From: JAPULR01 sp963665075
GTDB lineage: Bacteria > Chloroflexota > Dehalococcoidia > Lucifugimonadales > GCA-2712585
Direction of reading: 5' to 3'
NCBI GenBank assembly: GCA_963665075.1
Contig: OY762063.1
Coordinates: 868,001-932,000, forward strand
DNA: 64,000 nucleotides
Below the pieces are notes generated by a model. The model made no database searches. It saw only the letters and a list, made by a program, of their open reading frames with translations, and had not been told where the DNA came from. Shown piece after piece: positions 24,619-32,410 of this stretch. A program made the position numbers and the translations under genes. Each line of letters starts with the position of its first letter. Position 1 is the first letter of the stretch.

Positions 24619-25572
24619 ATGGAAGCGCACAAGTTGTTCATAGGCATAGACGTGTCCGCCAAAAGGTTGGACGTGTTCGTGCGTCCCACGGGAGAGGCGT
24701 GGCAGTACGCCAACGAGTTCCCAGCCATAGCGGCCCTCGCGAAGCGTCTCAGCAAGTTGTCCCCTCAACTGGTGGTGATGGAGGCCACCGGAGGACTGGA
24801 ACTCCCCCTGGCATACGAGTTGACGGCTTCCTACGTGCCCATGTCCGTCGTCAACCCCAGAAAGGTGCGAGACTTCGCCAGGTCCGTGGGACAGTTGGCC
24901 AAGACGGACGCCCTCGATGCTCGCACCCTCGCCCGCTTTGCCGAAGCCACTACCCCGGAGGCCCGCCCTCTGCCCGACGACGCCACCCGCGAACTCCGCG
25001 CCATGGTTGCCAGACGCCGCCAGATTTCGGAGATGCTCACCCAGGAGCGCAACCGGCTCCGCACCGCCACCAACCAGGTCCGTCCCCATCTGGAAAGCCA
25101 CATACTATGGCTCCAACACAGCATGGACGAACTGGACAAGGAAATCTCCGCCTGGCTGGCATCCAGACCCGACTGGCAAGCCAAAGACGACCTGCTCCGC
25201 TCCACCCCGGGCGTGGGGCCCGTTCTCTCCATGACTCTCTTGGCCGAACTCCCCGAACTCGGTCAACTCCACAGAGGTCAGATCGCCGCCCTCGTCGGCG
25301 TCGCTCCTTTCAACCGCGACAGCGGCGCCCTCAGGGGCAAGCGCAGCGTCTGGGGCGGCCGCAGGCAGGTCAGAAACCCCCTCTACATGGCCGCCCTCGT
25401 CGCCACCCGCCACAACCCCCACATAAAGGAGTTCTATGCCCGTCTCTGCCACGCCGGCAAGCCCAGGAAGGTCGCCCTCACCGCTTGCATGCGCAAGCTC
25501 ATCGTAATCCTCAATTCCATGCTCAAGCATGGCCAGACCTGGAACCCCGCCCCCGTCCGCCAGAACTCTTGA
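24619..25572 (+). CDS. IS110 family transposase
   Basis: This 317-residue DEDD recombinase has FIGIDVSAKRLDVFV with the first Asp, VVMEATGGLELPL with the Glu, KTDALDARTLARFAE with two Asp, and a C-terminal domain. The latter has the HhH-like STPGVGPVLSMTLLAELPELG and VGVAPFNRDSGALRGKR, with the catalytic Ser region. The ATG at 24619 has GGGAGG 9 bases upstream. The long upstream in-frame extension runs through sodX DNA and is a shadow. Confidence 0.93.
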   Translation: MEAHKLFIGIDVSAKRLDVFVRPTGEAWQYANEFPAIAALAKRLSKLSPQLVVMEATGGLELPLAYELTASYVPMSVVNPRKVRDFARSVGQLAKTDALDARTLARFAEATTPEARPLPDDATRELRAMVARRRQISEMLTQERNRLRTATNQVRPHLESHILWLQHSMDELDKEISAWLASRPDWQAKDDLLRSTPGVGPVLSMTLLAELPELGQLHRGQIAALVGVAPFNRDSGALRGKRSVWGGRRQVRNPLYMAALVATRHNPHIKEFYARLCHAGKPRKVALTACMRKLIVILNSMLKHGQTWNPAPVRQNS

Positions 25573-25667
25573 CGTTTAAGACAGTTGCTGAGCTTGTCGA
25601 TGGGTCGAGCGCCCCCGTCACCCCCGCACTACTTCCCGTCATTCCCGCCCCACTTCTTCGTCATTCC

Positions 25668-25797
25668 CGCCCCAGACGACGACCAAGTCCCCCTCGCGAA
25701 GGCCCGGCTCCATGCTCCGACCCTTCACCCGATACACCCCAACCCGACTCAACCGTCGCAGTAAACCAACCCCCGGCAACCTATCCAACAAACCCAT
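25668..25797 (-). pseudogene. Truncated duplicate of the S26 protease (sodX) gene
   Basis: The minus strand reads MGLLDRLPGVGLLRRL.., then KGRSMEPGLREGDLVVVWGGNDE, matching the first ~48 residues of the intact gene at 23914-24399. It then passes into repeated GGGAATGACG sequence and the homology ends. The junction lies where the gene sequence GGCGGCAATGACG meets the near-identical repeat sequence GGCGGGAATGACG. Homology continues upstream through the 5' flank to about 25850. The catalytic Lys and the rest of the protein are missing, so it cannot be functional. Confidence 0.85.
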
Positions 25798-25838
25798 ATC
25801 CGCAACAAACCCCCAACCAAAATTCCCCCATCCCTCCG

Positions 25839-26114
25839 CTCACCCTGAGCCTGCCCTGAGCTTGTCGAAGGGCCTGTCGAAGGGTCGAGCGCCCCCGTCA
25901 CCCCCGCACTACTTCCCGTCATTCCCGCCCCACTTCTTCGTCATTCCCGCGCAGGCGGGAATCCATCTTTCCCGTCACCCCCGCACTACTTCCCGTCATT
26001 CCCGCCTCCCCCTTCGTCACCCCCGCGTAGGCGGGAATCCATCTTTCCCGTCACCCCCGCACTACTTCCCGTCATTCCCGCCCCACTTCTTCGTCATTCC
26101 CGCGTAGGCGGGAA
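25839..26114 (+). repeat. Repeat array left of IS30 copy 2
   Basis: Begins with an uninterrupted CTCACCCTGAGCC..GAGCTTGTCGAAGGG unit, then three rounds of a CCCGTCACCCCCGCACTACTTCC unit alternating with GTCATTCCCGCCCCACTTCTTC and GCGGGAATCCATCTTT REP segments, up to the IS30 border. It looks like expansion by unequal recombination between REP units. Confidence 0.7.
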
Positions 26115-27104
26115 GATGGATTCACATTTCAAGTGCAACGCCTGAGATAGGAAAACCTCCGCCGGGGTTCTGAAGCCCAGGCACTTGCGCGGCGTATTGT
26201 TGTAGACCAGGAACAGCCGCTCGAACTCCTCATCCGACAACGCCCCCAGGTCCGTCTTCCGCGGCAAACTCCGCCGCAGACGCCCTATGGCGTTCTCCAC
26301 GCCCCCCTTCTGCCACGGCGACCTCACGTCGCAGAAGAAGGTCTCCATCCCCAACTCGTGCAACCGGTAGTGCTTCGCGAACTCCGTACCGTTGTCGAAA
26401 GTCATCGTCCGACGCCACTCCGCGGGCAAAGGCGCCAACATCCTTTCCATAGCCTCCGCCACAGGGTCCGACGCCTTGCTCTCCAGCCTCACCCCCAACA
26501 GTATCCGCGACTGCCGCTCATGCAGCGCCAACACCGCCTGCCCGTGCCGGCTGAACATCATCAAGTCCGCCTCCCAGTGTCCAGGCGCATCCCGCGTCTC
26601 CGCACACTCAGGCCGCTCCCATATGGACCGCCTCATCTTGATGAACGACGCCGGACTCCCTCCCCTGCGTCCCCTGTATCCCCGCTTCGACTTCCTCCGC
26701 GGCAGATAGTTCCTCCAATCGTAGTCCTTCGTCCTCCCTACCTGCCCGTGCACGAACCGGTAGATGCTCTCGTGGGATATCACCTTTTCACCCTTGATCA
26801 GCTCCAGACTGCAAGCCACCTGCTCCGGCGACAATCCCGCCCTGAGTCCGGCAAGCACCAACTCCCGCAACTCGTCGTCACGCTCCAGCTTCGACCCCCT
26901 CCACCTCCTCCCAACGGCTTGTCGCTCCGCGTACACCGGCTCATACTCTCCCTTCTTCTTGCCGTTGCGCTTCAACTCCCGGCTGATCGTCGACTTCGCG
27001 CGACCCATAGATGCCGCAATCTCGCATACCGTCCGTCCCTCCTCGCGTAGGCGGGATATCTCACACCGCTCCCTGATGTCAATCTGCCTATATCTCTTTC
27101 CCAT
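26094..27104 (-). CDS. IS30 family transposase, copy 2
   Basis: 336 residues, almost the same as copy 1; differences include Val for Ile in GRTVCEIA, Lys for Arg in SRELKRNG, and YDWRNYLPRRK for YGWRNYLPQRK. All DDE motifs are intact: EADLMM, TFDNGTEF and GGVENAIGRLRR. As in copy 1, the frame runs off the element and ends at a TGA within the adjacent REP repeat (26094-26096). Confidence 0.93.
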   Translation of the reverse strand: MGKRYRQIDIRERCEISRLREEGRTVCEIAASMGRAKSTISRELKRNGKKKGEYEPVYAERQAVGRRWRGSKLERDDELRELVLAGLRAGLSPEQVACSLELIKGEKVISHESIYRFVHGQVGRTKDYDWRNYLPRRKSKRGYRGRRGGSPASFIKMRRSIWERPECAETRDAPGHWEADLMMFSRHGQAVLALHERQSRILLGVRLESKASDPVAEAMERMLAPLPAEWRRTMTFDNGTEFAKHYRLHELGMETFFCDVRSPWQKGGVENAIGRLRRSLPRKTDLGALSDEEFERLFLVYNNTPRKCLGFRTPAEVFLSQALHLKCESIFPPTRE

Positions 27105-27148
27105 GCCAACACCTTAACAAGGCGTTGCACTTCGTTTGTGAGTCTAGC
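26115..27148 (-). mobile_element. IS30 family insertion sequence, copy 2
   Basis: 1034 bp, the same length as copy 1. The left end is GATGGATTCACA..AAGTGCAACGCC; the right end, read inward, is GCTAGACTCACA..AAGTGCAACGCC. It is flanked by GAA at 26112-26114 and 27149-27151, inside the same REP-type target (GCGGGAA/TCCATCTT) and in the same orientation as copy 1. Confidence 0.88.
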
Positions 27149-27175
27149 GAATCCATCTTTCCCTTCCCCCTTGAT

Positions 27176-27299
27176 GGAGACCTTTGCATAACCCTCCCTG
27201 AAGGTCTTCAAAACCTCTTCCCCCTTGATGGGGGAAGATTGAGATGGGGGTGATTCGGGTGGGCTGGATGGCGGATTTGGCAGTTACGCAAAGGTCTCC
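27176..27299. mobile_element. MITE-like element, type B, copy 1
   Basis: 124 bp with the same terminal repeats as type A (GGAGACCTTTGCATAAC / GTTACGCAAAGGTCTCC) but a different interior: a CCTCTTCCCCCTTGATGGGGGAAG hairpin followed by ATTGAGATGGGGGTGATTCGGG and GGATGGCGGATTTGGCA. Its right flank is TTGATGGGGGAAGG and its left flank is CTTCCCCCTTGAT, so it sits in the loop of a CTTCCCCC hairpin. Confidence 0.75.
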
Positions 27300-27364
27300 T
27301 TGATGGGGGAAGGTTAGAGCCTGCCCCGTACTTGATACGGGGATGGGGGTGTCTCCCCCCGTCA

Positions 27365-27393
27365 TTGGCAGCAGGCCCGTTTTGCAGTATACT
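27365..27393 (+). promoter_or_regulatory. sodN promoter
   Basis: TTGGCA (27365-27370) and TATACT (27388-27393) are spaced by exactly 17 bases, about 37 bases before the sodN start. AAGGAG at 27415-27420 is the ribosome site. This is one of the best sigma70-type promoters in the window. No operator for a nickel or oxidative-stress regulator was recognised. Confidence 0.65.
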
Positions 27394-27430
27394 CCAACCA
27401 TCTGAACTACGCATAAGGAGAGCACAACCC

Positions 27431-27931
27431 ATGTCCCTTTCGAACCTGATGTCCCGCTTCACCCCCCAGCACGCCCACGCCCACTGCGACGTTCCCTGCG
27501 GCATCTACGACCCCCATCTGGCCCAAATCGCCGCCCATACCGTCGTCAGAATGTCCACCCTCATCTGCGAGCTTGAGAAGCCAGGCCCCGACGCTTCCCA
27601 GGACGAGGCGCAGATTTACAGCCACAAAATTGCCCGCATGACCGCCGTCAAGGAGCACCACGCCGAACTCGCCAAGCAGGAACTCCGCATCCTCTGGGGC
27701 GACTACTTCAAGCCCGAGCACCTCGACGAGTTCCCCAACCTCCACGACACTTTCTGGAACGCCATGAAGGCCGCTTCCGAGGCCCGCGTCCACCGCAACC
27801 TCGACGCCGCCAACGGCCTCCTCGCCGCCACCCTCGACATCGCCGAAATGTTCTGGAAGAGCAAGGGCGCCACCCCCGTCCGACAGCCCTCCCGCCAGAC
27901 CACCGGCGGCGAACTCGTCTACCCCTCCTAA
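27431..27931 (+). CDS. sodN: Nickel superoxide dismutase
   Basis: This 166-residue protein has the nickel-hook HCDVPCGIYDP at residues 18-28. After removal of a 17-residue propeptide, His1, Cys2 and Cys6 bind nickel, as in Streptomyces and cyanobacterial NiSOD, and superoxide is dismutated. The rest is the four-helix bundle (LEKPGPDASQDEAQIYSH, KEHHAELAKQELRILWGDYF, LAATLDIAEMFWKSKG). Mature length is as expected. The probable maturation protease is 3 kb upstream on the other strand. Confidence 0.93.
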   Translation: MSLSNLMSRFTPQHAHAHCDVPCGIYDPHLAQIAAHTVVRMSTLICELEKPGPDASQDEAQIYSHKIARMTAVKEHHAELAKQELRILWGDYFKPEHLDEFPNLHDTFWNAMKAASEARVHRNLDAANGLLAATLDIAEMFWKSKGATPVRQPSRQTTGGELVYPS

Positions 27932-28712
27932 CCCCTCTTATCCCTTCCCCCATCAAGGGGAAGGTTAGGATGGGGGTGATTCGCCACCAACGACAACCCG
28001 TAGGGGCGATTGGCTAATCACCCTCCCCTCCGCTCACCCTGAGCCCGTCGAAGGGATGGGGGGGGTGACGAAGCCCACCCGCGTTGTTCCAACCCGTAGC
28101 GGCGGGTTTCAAACCCGCCTTCCTCCCCTCCGCTCACCCTGAGCATGTCGAAGGGTCGAGCGGTTGGTGGGGAGCCTGCCCACCGCGCCCCCTAATCCCA
28201 CAACCCCACTCGTCATTCCGGCGAAAGCCGGAATCCATCCCTTCTTATCCCTTCCCCCTTCATGGGGGAAGGTTAGGATGGGGGTGATTCGCCACCAACG
28301 ACAACCCGTAGGGGCGATTGGCTAATCGCCCTCCCCACCGCTCACCCTGAGCCTGTCGAAGGGTCGAGCGGTTGGTGGGGAGCCTGCCCACCGCGCCCCC
28401 TAATCCCACAACCCCACTCGTCATTCCGGCGAAAGCCGGAATCCATCCCCTCTTATCCCTTCCCCCTTGATGGGGGAAGGTTAGGATGGGGGTGATTCGC
28501 CACCAACGACAATCCGTAGAGGCAATTGGCTAATCACCCTCCCCTCCGCTCATCCTGAGCTTGTCGAAGGGTCGAGCGGCGCGCGGAGAGGCTATTCGCT
28601 GGGTCGCCCATCCCCTCTACCCCTCCCCCCTCTCCCTCTGGGAGAGGGTTGGAGTGAGGGCTTTCCCCTTAACCCATCCCGCCATTCCCGCGCAGGCGGG
28701 AATCCATCTCCC
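27932..28712 (+). repeat. Large tandem array of dispersed repeats
   Basis: About 780 bases without a gene. A composite unit occurs three times (starting about 27940, 28249 and 28458): a CTTCCCCC hairpin, GATTCGCCACCAACGACAA, a CCGTAGGGGCGATTGGCTAATC unit, a CTCACCCTGAGC..GTCGAAGGG unit and, in two of them, a GGTTGGTGGGGAGCCTGCCCACC segment with a REP palindrome. The last period is about 209 bp; the first is longer by about 100 bp through an extra GTAGCGGCGGGTTTCAAACCCGCC unit. Confidence 0.8.
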
Positions 28713-29855
28713 CTACCCATCCCCCTTCAACGCCGGTATAACCTCCGTACCCCACAACTCAATCGACCGCATCACGTCCTTGTGCGGCATCGGCCCCTCA
28801 TGCCCGTACAGCAGCAAATACCCCGCCTTCAACTCCTTCCGAATACGACGCAGCGTCGCGATCACCGTATCCGGGCTGCCCACAATCAGATTGTCCATCC
28901 CAATCAGATCGTCGTAAGTCCAACTCCCGAACCCCGGCTGCACCCGACGCGACGCAATCTTCGCCGAGTCCCGGCTCCGATACCCCGGCGGGTCCGCGTG
29001 CTCCTCGATGGACTTGAACCGGTAATTCTCGTTCCACATGAAATGCTTGCCAATCTCGTAAGCCCGCTCGTCCGTGTCCGCCACGAACGCCCGAATCAGG
29101 TACCCGTAATGCTCCGGCCCCGTGTCGAACCCCGCGGCGTGCGCCGTCTTGTGGTACAACTCGTTCGTCTGCACCGCCACGTCCAGCAGGCTCCCCAGGC
29201 TCATGTACGCGTAACCCCGCTCCGCCGCCCACACCACGCTCTCCACGCTCGAAGTCCCCGGATACCATATCGGCGGATGCGGCTTCTGAATCGGCTTCAT
29301 CCAAGGATTCACAATCCGGTTGTGGAAGTACTTGCCTTCCCACCGAAACGGCCCGTCCGTCGTCCACGTCTTGATGATGAGATCGTGCGCCTCCTCGAAC
29401 CGCTCCATGTTCTCCGCCGGGTTGATGTTCGCCTGAAGACTCTCCACCGGCGTCCCCCGCACGAACCCCGAAATCACCCGCCCGCCCGAAATCACGTCCA
29501 CCATCGCGATCTCCTCCGCCAGCCGCACCGGATTCTCCGTCACCGGTATCACGTTCCCCAGAATCGCGATCCTGCAATTCTTCGTCACCTTCGCGATAGC
29601 CGTCGCGTCGATGTTCGCCGACGGCTTCATGCACCACCATGCGTTGTGATGCTCGTTCGTCATTATCCCGTCAAACCCCACCTCGTCCGCGAAGGCGTAC
29701 TGCTCGTGGTACTCGTTGTACAACTGATGCGCCTTCATCGGGTCGAAAAACCGGTTGCTCAACGTGAAGTACGACTCGTGCTGATGCTCCGCCAGCAAGT
29801 CCTCCGTTGTGAAACTGTACGGCTGCTCCGTAAACCAATAAACCTGAACCGACAT
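28713..29855 (-). CDS. LLM class flavin-dependent oxidoreductase (bacterial luciferase-like)
   Basis: This 380-residue protein is a luciferase-like monooxygenase. Family features are the YAFADEVGFDGIMTNEHHNAWW segment, ILGNVIPVTENPVRLAEEIAMVDVISGGRVISGFVRG with the flavin phosphate site, and HPPIWYPGTSSVESVVWAAERG. Members use FMNH2 or F420H2 to oxidise organic substrates, and SAR202 genomes carry many paralogues. A second, shorter LLM gene and an alpha/beta hydrolase follow in the same direction with large gaps. Cofactor and substrate cannot be told. GGAGGCGG precedes the ATG. Confidence 0.9.
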   Translation of the reverse strand: MSVQVYWFTEQPYSFTTEDLLAEHQHESYFTLSNRFFDPMKAHQLYNEYHEQYAFADEVGFDGIMTNEHHNAWWCMKPSANIDATAIAKVTKNCRIAILGNVIPVTENPVRLAEEIAMVDVISGGRVISGFVRGTPVESLQANINPAENMERFEEAHDLIIKTWTTDGPFRWEGKYFHNRIVNPWMKPIQKPHPPIWYPGTSSVESVVWAAERGYAYMSLGSLLDVAVQTNELYHKTAHAAGFDTGPEHYGYLIRAFVADTDERAYEIGKHFMWNENYRFKSIEEHADPPGYRSRDSAKIASRRVQPGFGSWTYDDLIGMDNLIVGSPDTVIATLRRIRKELKAGYLLLYGHEGPMPHKDVMRSIELWGTEVIPALKGDG

Positions 29856-30074
29856 AATCCGCCTCCTTACCTGAAATCACCCAATCCCCCACCCTTCTTC
29901 TCCCTCCCTCCACTACATCCGTCATTCCCGCGCAGGCGGGAATCCATCTTCCCCAACCCGCTCACCCTGAGCTTGGAAGGGTCGATCCCCTTCTTATCCC
30001 TTCCCCTCGACGGGGTAAGGTTAGAGCCTGCCCCGTACTTGATACGGGGATGGGGGTGAAATCGACCCCAACCC

Positions 30075-30866
30075 CTAATCCCCCCTCAAAAACCGCCCCA
30101 CAACCCCCAAAAACTCCCCCGGCTTCTCCACCTGCGGAATATGCCCGCACCCCTCGATAATCTCCACCCGCGAATTCCGAATCGCCCGCCGGTACAACTC
30201 CGCGCACTCCACCGGCACAATCGCGTCCTCCCGACCCCACACAATCAGCGTCGGCGTCGAAACCCGACCCAGATAATGCGGCAGATTCGGATTGTGCATA
30301 TACGGCTGCCAGCACCACCGGCTCGCCGTCTCCCGGTTGCTCCGCTCCTGCGCCGCCTGCTCCCGCGTCATCGCCTGACCGTAAGTCTCCTCATAGTTCG
30401 GGACCTGCGACGTGTCGAAGAATCGCAACTCCGCCACCGCCTCCCTCGACTTCGTGAACAATTCCGCGATCTCCCCCTCCTCCGGCTTGATGCCCACCCC
30501 GGAGCCGATGACCAGCTTCTCCAGACAATGCGGACTCATCGCCGCCATCTCCGCCGCCATCCAGCCCCCCATCGAAAACCCCATCAGCGAATACCGCTCC
30601 ACCCCCATCTCTTCCATCAACCCCAGGTAGAAGTGCGCCACCGCGTCGATGGAATCAATCCAATCCGGACGGGTGGACTTCTCAAACCCTGGATGCGAAG
30701 GAGCGTAGACGGTGAACGATTTCGCCAGTTCTTCGTGATACGACAACCACCCCGGATTCCCGCCCGCGCCGTGCAACACCAGCAACGGCGGCCCGTCGCC
30801 CCCCTTCATCATCTGCAACCGCGCTCCCCCATATTCCCGAAACTCTTCTACCCAATTTTGACCCAT
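30075..30866 (-). CDS. Alpha/beta hydrolase
   Basis: This 263-residue protein has the alpha/beta hydrolase oxyanion segment VLHGAGGNPGW, the nucleophile elbow LMGFSMGGWMAAEMA with Ser near residue 100, the acid region LIVWGREDAIVP and the catalytic His in EGCGHIPQVEKPGEF. The ATG at 30866 has GGAGAAGGTGG upstream, better than the in-frame start seven codons before. It lies between two LLM oxidoreductases, so a role in the same substrate pathway, for example hydrolysis of esters or ring-cleavage products, is a guess from context. Confidence 0.9.
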   Translation of the reverse strand: MGQNWVEEFREYGGARLQMMKGGDGPPLLVLHGAGGNPGWLSYHEELAKSFTVYAPSHPGFEKSTRPDWIDSIDAVAHFYLGLMEEMGVERYSLMGFSMGGWMAAEMAAMSPHCLEKLVIGSGVGIKPEEGEIAELFTKSREAVAELRFFDTSQVPNYEETYGQAMTREQAAQERSNRETASRWCWQPYMHNPNLPHYLGRVSTPTLIVWGREDAIVPVECAELYRRAIRNSRVEIIEGCGHIPQVEKPGEFLGVVGRFLRGD

Positions 30867-31269
30867 GTATCCACCTTCTCCATCCAAATGTCATTCTGAG
30901 GAGGCTCCGCGACGAAGAATCCCGCCCCGGAGCACACCTTCAATCTCTTATTCCCGCAACCCCCTTCGTCATTCCCGCCCCCACTTCCGTCATTCTCGTC
31001 CTCACTTCCGTCATTCCCGCCCCCTCTATAGCCATTCCCTCGCAGGCGGGAATCCATCTTCTCCTTCCCACCTACACATCTAGTCATTCCCGCAACCCCC
31101 TTCGTCATACCCGTCCCCCACTTCGTCATTCCCGCCCCCACTTCGTCATTCCCGCCCCCACTTCGTCATTCCCGCCCCCCTTCCTCATTCCCGCGAAAGC
31201 GGGAATCCACCCCCCTCATCCTGAGCTTGTCGAAGGATGAACTTGCCAAAGGCATCGGCGTGCGTCCCC
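30867..31269 (+). repeat. REP-derived short tandem repeats
   Basis: Holds a CATTCTGAGGAGG..CGACGAAGAATC unit (about 30890-30921) and many degenerate TTCCCGCCCCC units, including at least three perfect 20-bp tandem copies of CTTCGTCATTCCCGCCCCCA between about 31107 and 31175. A GCGGGAATCCA REP and a CCTGAGCTTGTCGAAGG unit follow. No gene is seen. Confidence 0.75.
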
Positions 31270-32142
31270 TCACCTCGTCACTTCCCTGAACTGCCGAATC
31301 GCGTCGATATGCTCCGCCGGCGACCCGAAGCCCGAATTCATCGTATTGAACGTAACGTGCGTCGCCCCGTAGGACTTCCAGTCGGCAACCGTATTCGCCC
31401 AATCCTCCGGCGAATCCGAACCCGCGTTAATTGTCCCCTCAAGCCCAATCTCCGAAGGATCCCGCCCAACATTCCGCGCGTGTTCGTGAATCCGCTCCAC
31501 CATCCCCCGAAACTCCTCGTTCAGCCCCACCTGCCGCGTCGTCGTTATCCACCCGTCCCCCGTCTCCCCGATCCGCTTCAACACCTGCTCCGACCCGCCC
31601 CCGAACCATATCGGAATCGGACGCTGCACCGGCAGCGGATTCAACCCCGCCCTTTCGACCCGGTTCCAACGACCCTCGAACGTCACAATCTCCTTCGTCC
31701 ACAACTCCCGCATCAACGCGATCTGCTCCTCGCTGCGACGGCCCCGATTCCTGAAATTCTCCCCCAGCGCCGCGTACTCCACTTGATTCCACCCTATGCC
31801 GATGCCCAACCGCAGCCGCCCGCCGCTCAACACGTCCAACGCCGCCGCCTGCTTCGCCACCAACGCCGTCTGACGCTGCGGCAGGATGATTATCCCCGTC
31901 GTAAACTCGATGCTCTCCGTCACCCCCGCCATGAACCCGAACAGCACGAAAGGCTCGTGAAACGCGTCCTCCAGCCTGTACGAACCCGTCCAATTACCGT
32001 AATAGTCCGCATCCGCCCCCAACACGTGGTCGTAGGCGAGGATGTGGTCGAAGCCCAGCGATTCCGCCGCCTGCGCGTATTCACGAATAGCTCCGGGGTC
32101 ATTCCCAATCTCCGTCTGGGGAAACACTACGCCAACCCTCAT
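31270..32142 (-). CDS. LLM class (F420-dependent type) oxidoreductase
   Basis: This 290-residue luciferase-like protein starts MRVGVVFPQTEIGNDPGAIREYAQAAESLGFDH in two parts. It has FTTGIIILPQRQTALVAKQAAALDVLSGGRLRLGIGIGWNQVEY, the classic F420-dependent LLM pattern, and PIPIWFGGGSEQVLKRIGETGDGW. It probably uses F420 or FMN in an oxidation; no substrate can be assigned. It is on the same strand as the hydrolase and the larger LLM gene, but about 400 bases of repeats intervene, so a single operon is uncertain. Confidence 0.9.
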   Translation of the reverse strand: MRVGVVFPQTEIGNDPGAIREYAQAAESLGFDHILAYDHVLGADADYYGNWTGSYRLEDAFHEPFVLFGFMAGVTESIEFTTGIIILPQRQTALVAKQAAALDVLSGGRLRLGIGIGWNQVEYAALGENFRNRGRRSEEQIALMRELWTKEIVTFEGRWNRVERAGLNPLPVQRPIPIWFGGGSEQVLKRIGETGDGWITTTRQVGLNEEFRGMVERIHEHARNVGRDPSEIGLEGTINAGSDSPEDWANTVADWKSYGATHVTFNTMNSGFGSPAEHIDAIRQFREVTR

Positions 32143-32364
32143 GCAAACCTCCTGCGACTACATATCTCTAAGGCCAGTATCTTATCATCCACCCAAACTG
32201 TCAAACCCACCCCCCCTCAAAACCTCTTCCCCCTTGATGGGGGAAGATTGAGATGGGGGTGATTCGGGCGGGATGGACGAGGCATTCGGCAGTTACGCAA
32301 AGCTCTCCCTTGAGGGAGAAGGTTAGGATGAGGGTGATAATCCCCACCATCCCCGCCTTCGGTG

Positions 32365-32370
32365 TATAAT
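32365..32370 (+). promoter_or_regulatory. -10 box of leuS
   Basis: A consensus TATAAT sits 41 bases before the leuS ATG in an otherwise GC-rich patch. No good -35 was recognised 16-18 bases upstream. The stretch from 32217 to 32308 just before it is the right half of a type B MITE-like element (TTACGCAAAGCTCTCC end). Confidence 0.5.
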
Positions 32371-32410
32371 TGTCTACCACATAACCTTCATCAGGACGAA
32401 ACACCCGCAA

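Larger units (their letters stand above)
24440..25589 (+). mobile_element. IS110 family insertion sequence
   Basis: About 1150 bp without terminal inverted repeats. The left junction reads GCTCACCCT then element; the right junction reads CT then GAGCTTGTCGA. Together they restore the dispersed repeat unit CTCACCCTGAGCTTGTCGA with a CT core at both boundaries (24438-24439 and 25588-25589). IS621 likewise uses a CT core and targets REP-type repeats. An uninterrupted version of this site is present in the duplicated segment near 25838. Confidence 0.8.

Noticed and set aside
25620..26110. CRISPR-like array of TTCCCGC repeats
   Set aside because: Unit lengths and spacers are irregular, spacers are themselves repeats, and no cas gene is present. 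These are degenerate REP units.
30890..31200. Protein-coding gene in the REP-derived tandem region
   Set aside because: The frames encode only short-period repeats of the nucleotide units and show no start signals or domain similarity.
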